This document shows, in pieces, positions 1-7,546 of a DNA stretch of 19,621 nucleotides; the stretch's first letter is position 1, and each line of letters begins with the position of its first letter. A model generated the notes under the pieces. The model was not told the origin of the DNA. It saw nothing but the letters and a program-made list of their open reading frames with translations, and searched no databases. The stretch is taken from assembly GCA_946537565.1 (NCBI GenBank), contig CAMNFW010000008.1:1-19621 (forward strand), written 5' to 3'. The stretch comes from an uncultured Ruminococcus sp. Lineage in GTDB: Bacteria; Bacillota; Clostridia; Oscillospirales; Ruminococcaceae. Position numbers and translations under genes: made by a program.

Positions 1-19
1 TTTTTCTTTTAATTAATAT

Positions 20-66
20 TTTGTTCACAGTTTGTTCACTGCAGGTTCATAAAAATCTGAGATAAT
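20..66 (+). promoter_or_regulatory. Putative promoter with upstream direct repeats for the first ABC operon
   Basis: A GATAAT -10 hexamer at 61-66 is preceded by the extended -10 dinucleotide TG at 58-59, which suits a promoter lacking a good -35; none is visible at 16-18 bp. Upstream, the 9-mer TTTGTTCAC occurs twice, at 20-28 and 31-39, one helical turn (11 bp) apart, with a weaker GGTTCA at 44-49. Repeats in phase on one DNA face, just upstream of or covering the -35 region, suggest a regulator site. The promoter call rests on sequence pattern only. The predicted start near 73 would give a leader of about 60 nt. Confidence 0.45.
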
Positions 67-81
67 TATTGTGTATGTATT

Positions 82-101
82 TAGCAGGGTGAGTCCTGCT
101 A
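82..101 (+). other. Leader hairpin upstream of the first ABC ATPase gene
   Basis: TAGCAGG (82-88) and CCTGCTA (95-101) form a 7-bp perfect stem with a 6-nt loop, 32 nt before the start codon. No T-tract follows, so it is not a terminator. It could stabilise the leader or be chance. Confidence 0.35.
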
Positions 102-133
102 TACCTTATTATATATTATGAAAGGAGATACTC

Positions 134-1180
134 ATGATCACTATTGATAAATTGACCAAATACTACGGCAGCAACCGTGCCGTCAATAATATCAGCTTCA
201 CTATCAATGACAATGAGATACTCGGTTTTCTCGGTCCGAACGGTGCCGGAAAATCAACTACTATGAACATGATTGCCGGATTCCTGCCCATGTCCGGAGG
301 CAGAGTTTCAATCTTCGGCACCGACATAACTAAAGATCCCGTCAAAGCTAAAAAGGATATCGGCTATCTTCCCGAGATCCCGCCGGTTTATCCGGATATG
401 CGTGTAAAGGAATACCTTTCCTTCTGCGCCGGTCTGAAGCGTGTTCCTCTTTCTAAAAAAAGCAGCGAGATCAAACGTGTCTCAGAACTGCTTAAGATCA
501 CCGACGTTCAGCACAAACTTATAAAAAACCTTTCAAAAGGCTATAAACAGCGTGTTGGCTTCGCCCAGGCTCTCCTGGGCAATCCCAAATTCCTGATTCT
601 GGACGAGCCTACTGTTGGTCTTGACCCGGAACAGGTCGTTGAAGTCAGAAAAATTATCAAGGATCTGAAAAAAGGCCATTCCGTTATTTTCAGCTCCCAT
701 ATCCTCTCTGAGGTCAGCGCCGTCTGTGACAGGGTCGTTATCATCAGCAAGGGCGAGATCAGAGCTGTTGATACCATTGAAAATATCGAAAATTCCGTTT
801 CTACTACTTCTCTTCTCCATATCAAGATCAAAGGCTCCCGTGCTGCGGCTTCGTCTATTATCGAGCTTACTGACGGCGTTAAGGAGATCACCGCTATTGA
901 TAATGAAGGCGGAGATTTCTACTCATTTAAGGTCGAGATCGACGGAAATGCCGAAGATGTCCGCTCCGCTGTTATGTCTGAGCTGCTGAAAAATAATATC
1001 CAGATCAGTGAGATATTCTCTGAAAAACCAGACCTTGAAGCTGCCTTCATGAAGCTGATCAGCCAGACTGAGAAAAAAGGCGGCGCTCTTGAACTCCTCA
1101 ACGAAATGATCGCTGAGGACGAGGCTAAGAAAACTGCCGCCTCTGATAATAATGATGATGAAAAGGAGGGTGAGGATTAA
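134..1180 (+). CDS. ABC-2 type transporter ATP-binding protein, GldA-like (cassette 1)
   Basis: This 348-residue cytoplasmic ATPase would power the permease encoded next. Walker A GPNGAGKST lies at residues 34-42, the ABC signature LSKGYKQR at 133-140, Walker B FLILDEP at 153-159 and the H-loop histidine at 189. The Q-loop position reads YLPEIPP, which is common in the GldA/CcmA group of ABC-2 ATPases. About 130 residues follow the core, ending in an acidic, lysine-rich tail. The ATG has a good AAAGGAG site 7-8 nt upstream. The stop overlaps the next ATG by one base (TAATG), and the codons of the acidic tail hold the permease's AAGGAGG ribosome site. The ABC ATPase identity is certain; the transported substrate is unknown. 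A paralogue with the same arrangement lies at 11967-13061. Confidence 0.93.
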   Translation: MITIDKLTKYYGSNRAVNNISFTINDNEILGFLGPNGAGKSTTMNMIAGFLPMSGGRVSIFGTDITKDPVKAKKDIGYLPEIPPVYPDMRVKEYLSFCAGLKRVPLSKKSSEIKRVSELLKITDVQHKLIKNLSKGYKQRVGFAQALLGNPKFLILDEPTVGLDPEQVVEVRKIIKDLKKGHSVIFSSHILSEVSAVCDRVVIISKGEIRAVDTIENIENSVSTTSLLHIKIKGSRAAASSIIELTDGVKEITAIDNEGGDFYSFKVEIDGNAEDVRSAVMSELLKNNIQISEIFSEKPDLEAAFMKLISQTEKKGGALELLNEMIAEDEAKKTAASDNNDDEKEGED

Positions 1181-1911
1181 TGTTTTCCATATATAAAAAG
1201 GAGCTTCAGTCCTTCTTCTTTACGCCCTTTGCGTATATCCTGACTGCTCTGTTCCTGTTCCTTTACACCTATATGTTCAACACTGCCATCGGCAATATGA
1301 ACTCCAGCGTTTTCCAGTTTTCGTTTACTGACATTTTCTATAACGTTATAATCTTCTTCATTTTCCTGATACCGATCATGACCATGCGAAGCTATGCTGA
1401 TGAAAGAAAATTCGGCACTGAGGTTCTGCTTATGACATCTCCGGTCAGCGTGCTTAAGATCGTTCTCGGAAAATACCTTGCCACTCTTACGGTATTCCTC
1501 TTCATGCTGGCTTGCTCATTGATATTCCCTATCGTAACTGCTGCAAACGGTGAGGTCGTAATGAGTCAGCTCATCTGCGCTTACATAGGCTTCTTCTGCT
1601 GGGGCGCAATGTATATCGCAATCGGTATGCTTATCTCCTCATTCACCGAAAACTCTATTATCGCAGCTGTCTTAGGTGAGATCGTCATGTTCCTTTTCCT
1701 CTTCATCGACGATTTCTCCCAGACCGGTTTCATCTCTCAGTATCCAAAGCTCCAGTCTGTACTTTATTCCTTTGCTGCTCAGCCCAGATTCGCTTACTTC
1801 TCTCAGGGCTTCATAAGAATATCCGATATCGTTTTCTTTATATCAGCCGTTGTCGTTTGTCTCGCCTGGAATTATCTCTCCATCGAGAAAAGACGCTGGA
1901 ACAGGGGGTGA
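1180..1911 (+). CDS. ABC-2 family permease, GldF-like (cassette 1)
   Basis: This 243-residue integral membrane protein begins MFSIYKKELQSFFFTPFAYI, the typical amphipathic entry helix of ABC-2 permeases. About six hydrophobic segments follow: near 17-37, 52-72, 100-122, 134-155, 160-177 and 210-232. The MRSYADERKFGTEVLLMTSP stretch after the second segment is the conserved cytoplasmic coupling region of this family. It starts on the last base of the ATPase gene, so the two are translationally coupled, and it ends 6 nt before the GldG-like gene. Known for the family: two such subunits pair with two ATPases. The homologue at 11263-11967 has the same length class and motifs (KLMSEEKKNRTDQGLLTAP). 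The substrate cannot be told from sequence. Confidence 0.88.
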   Translation: MFSIYKKELQSFFFTPFAYILTALFLFLYTYMFNTAIGNMNSSVFQFSFTDIFYNVIIFFIFLIPIMTMRSYADERKFGTEVLLMTSPVSVLKIVLGKYLATLTVFLFMLACSLIFPIVTAANGEVVMSQLICAYIGFFCWGAMYIAIGMLISSFTENSIIAAVLGEIVMFLFLFIDDFSQTGFISQYPKLQSVLYSFAAQPRFAYFSQGFIRISDIVFFISAVVVCLAWNYLSIEKRRWNRG

Positions 1912-1917
1912 GCTGCT

Positions 1918-3402
1918 ATGACTAAGAAACGTTTCAATCTTTCAGGTCCTATCGCTTTTGGACTTGCTGTTCTTATACTTCTTGTCTTTGTTCCGATAAA
2001 TATGATCTTCAGCTATTACGACAAGGTCATAGACATGACTCCTTCAAAAAAATACACCCTCAGTGAAAAGACAATTCAGCTTCTTGATGAGTGCGCTGAC
2101 ACCGATATTGACCTCTACTTCCTCGGTGACCTGCTTCAGCTTGAAGCTAACCCCAGCTATATTCCACTTTATCATACTCTCACCGCTCTCGGTGAACGTG
2201 ACAACATCACACTCACCTGCTTTGACCCCAATGAGGATACTGAACTTGCCGATTCTATCGACCCTACCGGTACTCTCGGTGTCAGCTCCTACGATATATT
2301 CGTAAAATCTCCTTCTACTACCAAGCGCATTCCTCTTATAAGAACCTTCCAGCAGGATTCCAACGGTATCCTTGAATATACCGGAGAAGAACTTATTGCC
2401 GGTGCTATCTACCTCTGTACTACCGGTCAGCTGCCTACTGTTTACTTTGTTACTAATTACGGTGAAAAGTCCTTAGATGAAAATTATTCTGTATATGCAG
2501 ATGAGATCAGAGCTGATAACTACAACGTTAAAGAGCTTGATCTTTCTGCCGGCGATATCCCCGATGATACCGCTATAATCTATCTCGCCGCTCCTACAAG
2601 AGATATCTCCGATTCCGACAGGGATAAGCTCAGCGCTTACATCGACAACGGCGGTTCACTCTCAATGCTCCTGCCGCCCTGCGATACCAACGGAAGATTC
2701 AAGAATATCGAATATCTCCTGGAAAAATTTGAGCTTACCATGTTCTACAATGACGTTACCGAGACTAATGCTTCTTACCAGCTGCAAAATCCTGACTCTG
2801 AACAGGATCCCCATTACTTCCGTGTAAGCTATCCTATTCCCAGTGAGGATTCTACCGAAGACCTTACAACTGATATCAACCAGACCATTTCTGACGGTAT
2901 CTATACCGCCGGTATCTCAAACACAAGAAGCTTCGATATCATCAGCAGCGATAACGCTATGATCGAAAAGGCTGCTATAATCGAAAATCTCCCCACCGCT
3001 CAGGACAGCGGTGAATATACCTGCGCCAGCGCTCCTATGGGCGGTGACAGCCAGACCGCTGAGGAGGCTGCTGCTCTTACAAATGAGCCTATGACTTTCG
3101 GCTTCTATTCCTATAATAAACAAACCGGAGCTAAGCTCTATGTTATCGGCAGCGATTCCTCGATCGACGGCAATGAAGTTACTGTGACCACCTACGGCAC
3201 AAGAATGCTTACCCTCTTCTCCAACACCTGGCTCTATGACAGTGATGTGGATATGGGTATCGGAACTAAGATCAACTCATACGATACTATGCACTTCTCC
3301 AGCGCTGAGGAAGCTGAATCTGTTCTGAGAATATTCACTGTCGCACCTATAGTGCTTGCTGTTATCGGTGTATTCGTATGGCTGAAAAGGAGATATGCGT
3401 GA
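1918..3402 (+). CDS. GldG-like ABC transporter auxiliary protein (cassette 1)
   Basis: This 494-residue protein has one N-terminal membrane segment (about 10-31), a large extracytoplasmic region and a C-terminal membrane helix (about 468-488) ending in KRRYA. The motif after the first helix, DMTPSKKYTLSEKT, is the hallmark of the GldG / ABC-auxiliary family (typically D.T..k.ysLs..T). The middle part contains the GIFT-like segment YFVTNYGEKS...DELRADNYNVKELDL, followed by IIYLAAPTRDISDSDRDKLS and a glycine-rich turn. Family members accompany GldA/GldF-type transporters and are believed to act outside the membrane; their biochemical role is unknown. The ribosome site GGGGGTGAG lies within the end of the permease gene. 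The stop overlaps the next start (TGATG). Confidence 0.83.
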   Translation: MTKKRFNLSGPIAFGLAVLILLVFVPINMIFSYYDKVIDMTPSKKYTLSEKTIQLLDECADTDIDLYFLGDLLQLEANPSYIPLYHTLTALGERDNITLTCFDPNEDTELADSIDPTGTLGVSSYDIFVKSPSTTKRIPLIRTFQQDSNGILEYTGEELIAGAIYLCTTGQLPTVYFVTNYGEKSLDENYSVYADEIRADNYNVKELDLSAGDIPDDTAIIYLAAPTRDISDSDRDKLSAYIDNGGSLSMLLPPCDTNGRFKNIEYLLEKFELTMFYNDVTETNASYQLQNPDSEQDPHYFRVSYPIPSEDSTEDLTTDINQTISDGIYTAGISNTRSFDIISSDNAMIEKAAIIENLPTAQDSGEYTCASAPMGGDSQTAEEAAALTNEPMTFGFYSYNKQTGAKLYVIGSDSSIDGNEVTVTTYGTRMLTLFSNTWLYDSDVDMGIGTKINSYDTMHFSSAEEAESVLRIFTVAPIVLAVIGVFVWLKRRYA

Positions 3403-4805
3403 TGAAAAAGATACTGATCGCATTTATCGTTCTGGCAGTGCTGGCTGCTGCTTCTGTATCAGCCTTCGTTATCGCTAAGAAAAAAAGCGATACCCGTACC
3501 CAGGAACAAAATAATATTCTCGCTGATAACATTCTTTTTCAGCTTGAATCCGACAAAACCTCTAAAATAGAGATCAGCTGTGCCGATGATAACTATACCT
3601 TTGAATACCAGAATTTCATCTGGAATCTCACCCATTCCGACAAAGGCGACAGCTTCTCTGTAAATCAGTCTGTTCTGACAGGTATTGCCACTACATTCGG
3701 CTCTCTTACCGCTGACACGAATTACGGCGCAGCTACAACTGATACACTGAAGCGCTACGGTCTTGATAAGCCTTACACTGTTACCGTTTACAATGACGGC
3801 AATGCCTATACTCTGAATATCGGCAATATCAGTCCCACCGGCGATTACTATTACGTCACCGCTGAAGGCAAGGAAAATGTTTATGCTGTAGCTTCTTCAG
3901 ATATAACAAGCCTTATGTTCGACCGCCTCGGTCTTATGTCAAATGAGCTTATCCCCTACACCGATAATGAACTGTCAGAAATTATCCTGAAACGTGACGG
4001 TAAAGTCGTGTATGATCTAACATTTGATAATACAACCGGTATCTGGTCACTTCCGGAGGAATACAGTCTCATTGAAGTAGATCAGTCTGTCACCTCAAGA
4101 ATTGAAACTAATATGACCCGCCTTACAGCTGAGGTAATGTTAGGTGAGCTTGATGATCTGGCTGCTTACGGTTTCGATAAGCCTTACGCTGAAATGACCA
4201 TTAAAGGCTCCGACGGCACTGAACAGAAGCTGCTGTTCAGCTATTACGGCAATGATTCTGATACCTACACTTATGTTTATCTCGAAAATGCTGGTATCGC
4301 TGAGGTCTATTATACCTATGATGTCCGCTTTATAGAATATGACATCTTTGACCTTGTACTCCAGAAAGTTGAAAATGCAAGTATGTATAACGTTTCTGAG
4401 TTCTCCTTCAAATGCGCTGAGGCTGAGGATTCCTTCCAGGTCAACACCACTGATGAAACCGCTCAGTGCAGAGGTACTGAAATTAAGCTTGGAAATGCCG
4501 AGATCTTTGGCTTCTTCCGCAATTTCTACAATTCATTCTCATACCTCAATATCACCGGTATTGACATTGATGCCAAGCCTGAACTCAAAGACCCTGTTCT
4601 CTCCGCAAGCTATACACTCAATGACGGAAGCACAGTTTCCGTTGACCTTGTATCTACCGGAAACGGAAGCGACTGCTATCTGTTCAAAAACGGCAAATAC
4701 ACCGGCAACCTTGTCTCCTCTGATTTCATCAGCAGCGGAAATTCTTCAATGATCAATCTATATAATACCCTTTGCAGCCATGCCGGAATTGAGCCGAATT
4801 CATAA
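3402..4805 (+). CDS. DUF4340-like membrane-anchored protein (cassette 1)
   Basis: This 467-residue protein starts MKKILIAFIVLAVLAAASVSAFVIAKKK, a single N-terminal membrane anchor, and the rest is predicted to be extracytoplasmic. Two repeats carry the DUF4340 signature: YGLDKPYTVTV...LNIG..SPTGDYYYVTAEGKENVYAV near residues 118-168, and YGFDKPYAEMTI near 257-268. I chose the ATG at 3402 rather than the in-frame one at 3378 because AAAAGGAGA at 3385-3393 lies 8 nt before it and the upstream residues (MAEKEICV) precede the hydrophobic anchor awkwardly. It is the last gene of the operon and is followed by a terminator. DUF4340 proteins commonly neighbour GldG-like genes, but the function is not established. 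The homologue is at 8060-9610. Confidence 0.82.
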   Translation: MKKILIAFIVLAVLAAASVSAFVIAKKKSDTRTQEQNNILADNILFQLESDKTSKIEISCADDNYTFEYQNFIWNLTHSDKGDSFSVNQSVLTGIATTFGSLTADTNYGAATTDTLKRYGLDKPYTVTVYNDGNAYTLNIGNISPTGDYYYVTAEGKENVYAVASSDITSLMFDRLGLMSNELIPYTDNELSEIILKRDGKVVYDLTFDNTTGIWSLPEEYSLIEVDQSVTSRIETNMTRLTAEVMLGELDDLAAYGFDKPYAEMTIKGSDGTEQKLLFSYYGNDSDTYTYVYLENAGIAEVYYTYDVRFIEYDIFDLVLQKVENASMYNVSEFSFKCAEAEDSFQVNTTDETAQCRGTEIKLGNAEIFGFFRNFYNSFSYLNITGIDIDAKPELKDPVLSASYTLNDGSTVSVDLVSTGNGSDCYLFKNGKYTGNLVSSDFISSGNSSMINLYNTLCSHAGIEPNS

Positions 4806-4858
4806 TTCTTAAAATCTGCAAGCCGTATTATTAAACTGTCTGCCGGCAATAAAATATG

Positions 4859-4896
4859 AAAAGAGCACTGATTTTTACTGTCAGCGCTCTTTTTTT
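4859..4896. terminator. Bidirectional intrinsic terminator between convergent genes
   Basis: AAAAGAGC (4859-4866) pairs with GCTCTTTT (4886-4893), and CTGA (4868-4871) pairs with TCAG (4881-4884) across one A/C mismatch, leaving a 9-nt loop. On the + strand the stem runs into a T-rich tract ending at 4896. On the - strand the tract is TTTT-CATATTTT. It sits between the stop of the DUF4340-like gene (4805) and the stop of the GH26 gene (4932), so it can serve both. Confidence 0.88.
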
Positions 4897-4931
4897 ATCA
4901 TGTTATATCAATTGTTCTTACAGCTGAAAGC

Positions 4932-6992
4932 TCACTCTGAAAGCTCAGGAAGTCCGGTTATTACCTTTGCATCAAGCTTCTGGATAGACAATGCGTCCTT
5001 AGCTGATACACCATCGCCGGGATTGCAGCAGTCAGCGTTTACAAGTGCCTGACCCTCAAGTCCGTACTTGTCATTGAGTGCTATGTGCTGGAGAATTGCA
5101 ACAGCATCTGCAACTGTTACCTTCTTGTCAAGGTTTGCATCACCGTAAAGCACATCGCCGCTTACAGTTGTTGTAGCAGTAGTTTTTGCAGTAGTTGTAG
5201 TCTTAGCGGTGGTCGTACCCTCAGAGCTGCTGCCGTAAAGATCAGCCGGAAGCTCATCAAGTGTTATGCAGTATTCACTCTGATAAAGCTCTGTAAAGCT
5301 CTCAGCATTCTGATAATTCTCACCGGATACAAACGGCTCTTCGCTGGAATCATACCACGGACAGAAATACAGCCAGTCAGCGTGTTCAACCTGGAGGTTT
5401 GTAAGGCTGGGAACTGTATCATTTTCCGGCATTGCAACCATTTTGCGACCCTTTACCCAGTTGTAGAGAGAGTAGAAAAGTCCAGCCTCTGCGTCCTCAT
5501 TAGGTCCGCTGGTCTTTCCGTCGTGGCGGTTGTATTTAACGTTGTACTTGTCATATCCAACGATATCTACCTTGTCATCTCCTGAATACCACTCAGCAGA
5601 TGCGTCTGACCAGGCATAAAGATTCTGCTCCCAGATAAGGTTATGCAGACCATACTTGTTCATGAGAGTATCCTGCAACAATGACCAAAGCTCATGATAT
5701 ACCTTTGTGCCTTCCTTTGACCACCAGAACCATGCTCCTGAACCGTCTACAGGATCGCTGGTCTTGCTGGGATTACCCTCAGCCTCATGGAATGGACGGA
5801 ATATTACCGGAACTCCTGCTTCCTGTAATTTAAGCAGCTCAGCTGCAAGATTCTCCATGCAAAGCTGGAAGTAGTCATATTCTGCTGTACCCTCGATCAT
5901 ACAGTTTGCTGTTACAAAATCTGTCTGAGGAGTATAGGTCGTCTTCTCGAATTCAAGAGGCTCGCCGAGAGTATAATCAGCCATAGTCTTAGGCACATTG
6001 ATATGCCATGAAGCTGTTACGATGCCGTTTTCCTTTGTTGCCCAGTCGATCATACGCTGTGCAACTCCGTCGTCCCAGGCATAGCAGGGACAGTAGCTTC
6101 CGAAATCATAGCCGTGAATAGCCGGCTTCTTACCAGTCAGATTGTAGATATACTTTATCTCATAGTTGTAGTCATTGTAAGAATAATTACGGTTTTGGCT
6201 GTTATAGTTGTACTGCTGACCTTCCTCGTCGAAGCACTTCCATACGAATTTAGAACCGTCATCAGCGGTGCTGATATCAGCCTCATCGAAGGAGTATTCT
6301 TTTCCGCTGCTGTCTACGCATTTATTTGAAGCAGCATCATAGCGGATAGTTGTTTCCACGCTGTGTCCGCCGCCGTAGATCTCCTGCTGACCGGAGAGGA
6401 TATTCTTTCCGTAAACGCTCTTAAGGTACTTCATGAGAGCTTTTGTCTCAGGAGTAGCATCCGGGTCAATGGGAGTATCGTCAGCCATTGAAAGGTCAGG
6501 GAATACAGCCTCAGATACAGTTACATAGTCAATAGCCATATATCCGTATTTATTGAGGAACCTGATAGTATTCTCGCCCTTCTTAAGACGAACCATGCCA
6601 AAATCATAGTCAGTCCATTCAGCTGAATAAGGCACTGTTTTTGAATACTCGCTGCCGTTCACCTCAATGGTCTGAAAGCGGCCGCCCTCGTCCAGTATCT
6701 GTGCGCCTCTTACTACAATGGAATACATTGCATCTTCCGGCACGTTTACTGTAAAACTCATAGGACCGCCGGTGATGTAAGCGAAACCTTCTCCGGAATA
6801 TCCGGGCACTTCGTCCTTATAGATAGATGTCCACAGTGTTGCGTCCTGCATATCCTCGCCCTCGATACGGTAAGGGAACACTGTTGTATCACCGTCAGCT
6901 GCATATGACGGCATAACACAAGCGAATGAAACAGCAGTCAGTGCAGCTGCTGAAAGAACTGAAAGACCTTTTTTGAAAAATCTGTTTTTCAT
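4932..6992 (-). CDS. Secreted GH26 glycoside hydrolase (probable beta-mannanase) with CBM35-like module and dockerin
   Basis: This 686-residue protein probably hydrolyses beta-1,4-mannan outside the cell. Modules in order: signal peptide 1-31 (MKNRFFKKG, hydrophobic core, PSYA|AD); CBM35/6-like beta-sandwich about 40-159 (YRIEGEDM...AIDYVTV); GH26 barrel about 183-575; Thr-rich linker about 587-612; dockerin about 616-679. The GH26 acid/base is Glu403 in FRPFHEAEG, followed by the WFWW motif; the likely nucleophile is Glu523 in MPENDTVPS. The dockerin has two calcium loops, GDANLDKKVTVADAV and ADCCNPGDGVSAKDAL, and would dock the enzyme to a scaffoldin cohesin. A Tyr/Asn-rich insert lies near 255-280. 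I chose the start at 6992 because AGGAGG lies just upstream and the longer frame would run through the promoter. Some GH26 enzymes act on xylan or mixed glucans, so the substrate is probable, not certain. Confidence 0.9.
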   Translation of the reverse strand: MKNRFFKKGLSVLSAAALTAVSFACVMPSYAADGDTTVFPYRIEGEDMQDATLWTSIYKDEVPGYSGEGFAYITGGPMSFTVNVPEDAMYSIVVRGAQILDEGGRFQTIEVNGSEYSKTVPYSAEWTDYDFGMVRLKKGENTIRFLNKYGYMAIDYVTVSEAVFPDLSMADDTPIDPDATPETKALMKYLKSVYGKNILSGQQEIYGGGHSVETTIRYDAASNKCVDSSGKEYSFDEADISTADDGSKFVWKCFDEEGQQYNYNSQNRNYSYNDYNYEIKYIYNLTGKKPAIHGYDFGSYCPCYAWDDGVAQRMIDWATKENGIVTASWHINVPKTMADYTLGEPLEFEKTTYTPQTDFVTANCMIEGTAEYDYFQLCMENLAAELLKLQEAGVPVIFRPFHEAEGNPSKTSDPVDGSGAWFWWSKEGTKVYHELWSLLQDTLMNKYGLHNLIWEQNLYAWSDASAEWYSGDDKVDIVGYDKYNVKYNRHDGKTSGPNEDAEAGLFYSLYNWVKGRKMVAMPENDTVPSLTNLQVEHADWLYFCPWYDSSEEPFVSGENYQNAESFTELYQSEYCITLDELPADLYGSSSEGTTTAKTTTTAKTTATTTVSGDVLYGDANLDKKVTVADAVAILQHIALNDKYGLEGQALVNADCCNPGDGVSAKDALSIQKLDAKVITGLPELSE

Positions 6993-7040
6993 GTTTTTCC
7001 TCCTTTTATTATGAATGGCATCAACATTCTTCTCATCATA

Positions 7041-7069
7041 ATTATATGATTTTTTGCTGAACATTTCAA
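7041..7069 (-). promoter_or_regulatory. Sigma-A-type promoter of the GH26 gene
   Basis: Read on the - strand, TTGAAA (7069-7064) and a perfect TATAAT (7046-7041) are separated by 17 bp. This gives a predicted start near 7034 and a leader of about 42 nt that carries AGGAGG just before the ATG at 6992. The match to consensus is 11 of 12 bases with ideal spacing. Confidence 0.8.
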
Positions 7070-7144
7070 GAATATTTTTGCACAAAATGACCGTGAGTAT
7101 AGAATTTCGTCCTGATAGACAAATACTTAAGAAGTTTTTTTGAT

Positions 7145-7183
7145 ATTAATCACAGATTAATCTTAAATTATTGCTTAAATTAT
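7145..7183. promoter_or_regulatory. Operator-like palindrome and direct repeats upstream of the GH26 promoter
   Basis: ATTAATC-ACA-GATTAAT (7145-7161) is a perfect 7-bp inverted repeat with a 3-bp centre. It is followed immediately by CTTAAATTAT twice (7162-7171 and 7174-7183), 12 bp apart. The cluster lies about 75-115 bp upstream of the -35 of the GH26 promoter, a plausible activator position. The region is AT-rich, so part of this may be chance; no regulator gene is visible in the window. Confidence 0.35.
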
Positions 7184-7302
7184 CAGTGCTTTTATTCACA
7201 ATTCAACTAAAAATTATCCGATTACAGTTGGTATTATTCTTCCTTGAAACTTTCGCCAAAGCTCAGGAAGCTTAAATATATCCTGAATATAAAAAAAGGA
7301 CT

Positions 7303-7368
7303 CTCATATACTCTATATTTTATGCACTTTAGTGCGGTAAAGTGATTTTTCATGTTCATATAGTAATA
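7303..7368 (+). repeat. Hairpin repeat element, copy 1
   Basis: This copy matches 7453-7520 almost base for base. It contains TCATATACTCTATATTTT, then a hairpin of CACTTTA (7325-7331), loop GTGCGG and TAAAGTG (7338-7344), then ATTTTT, CATG and CATATAGTAATA. CTATAT near the left edge and ATATAG near the right edge can also pair. The right flank (CTCCGTAACCCTTCA) resembles a decayed form of the ACCCGTCA repeats at copy 2; the left flank shows no matching arm. I do not recognise the family. Confidence 0.7.
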
Positions 7369-7432
7369 CCCCTCCGTAACCCTTCACAAGCAGTTTTATA
7401 CTTCGCTCTCGCTTATGAATAAATTATGAATA

Positions 7433-7546
7433 TGACGGGTTTGACGGCACTTTCATATACTCTATATTTTTTATACACTTTAGTATAGTAAAGTGTTTTT
7501 TTCATGTACATATAGTAATAACCCGTCAACCCGTCATAACCCGTCA
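7433..7546 (+). repeat. Hairpin repeat element, copy 2, with terminal inverted repeats
   Basis: The core at 7453-7520 is the second copy of the element at 7303-7368. Its hairpin is CACTTTA (7476-7482), loop GTATAG and TAAAGTG (7489-7495), followed by seven T residues (7496-7502). The core is enclosed by TGACGGGTTTGACGG (7433-7447) and its near-perfect complement CCGTCAACCCGTCA (7523-7536), which differ by one base. The right side holds three ACCCGTCA units, at 7521-7528, 7529-7536 and 7539-7546. The layout resembles a small nonautonomous element or a structured intergenic repeat. No transposase is nearby and no target-site duplication is obvious. Confidence 0.7.

Noticed and set aside
134..4805. 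Gliding motility operon
   Set aside because: Only GldA/F/G-like components are present; no GldB, GldH, GldJ-N or type IX secretion genes are seen, and the host appears to be a Firmicute. The homology supports the complex type, not the motility role.
4841..4848. TGCCGGCA palindrome after the first operon
   Set aside because: Eight bases is expected by chance and nothing nearby gives it a role.
5085..5585. 166-codon open frame antisense to the GH26 gene
   Set aside because: It lies wholly inside the well-supported GH26 gene, has no ribosome site and encodes no recognisable motif.
6993..7085. Longer start of the GH26 gene at 7085
   Set aside because: It would place 31 non-signal residues before the signal peptide and would run through the TTGAAA/TATAAT promoter; AGGAGG directly precedes the ATG at 6992.
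7303..7546. Insertion sequence or integrated phage end
   Set aside because: No transposase or integrase frame is present between or beside the repeats; only a small nonautonomous or structural repeat is supported.
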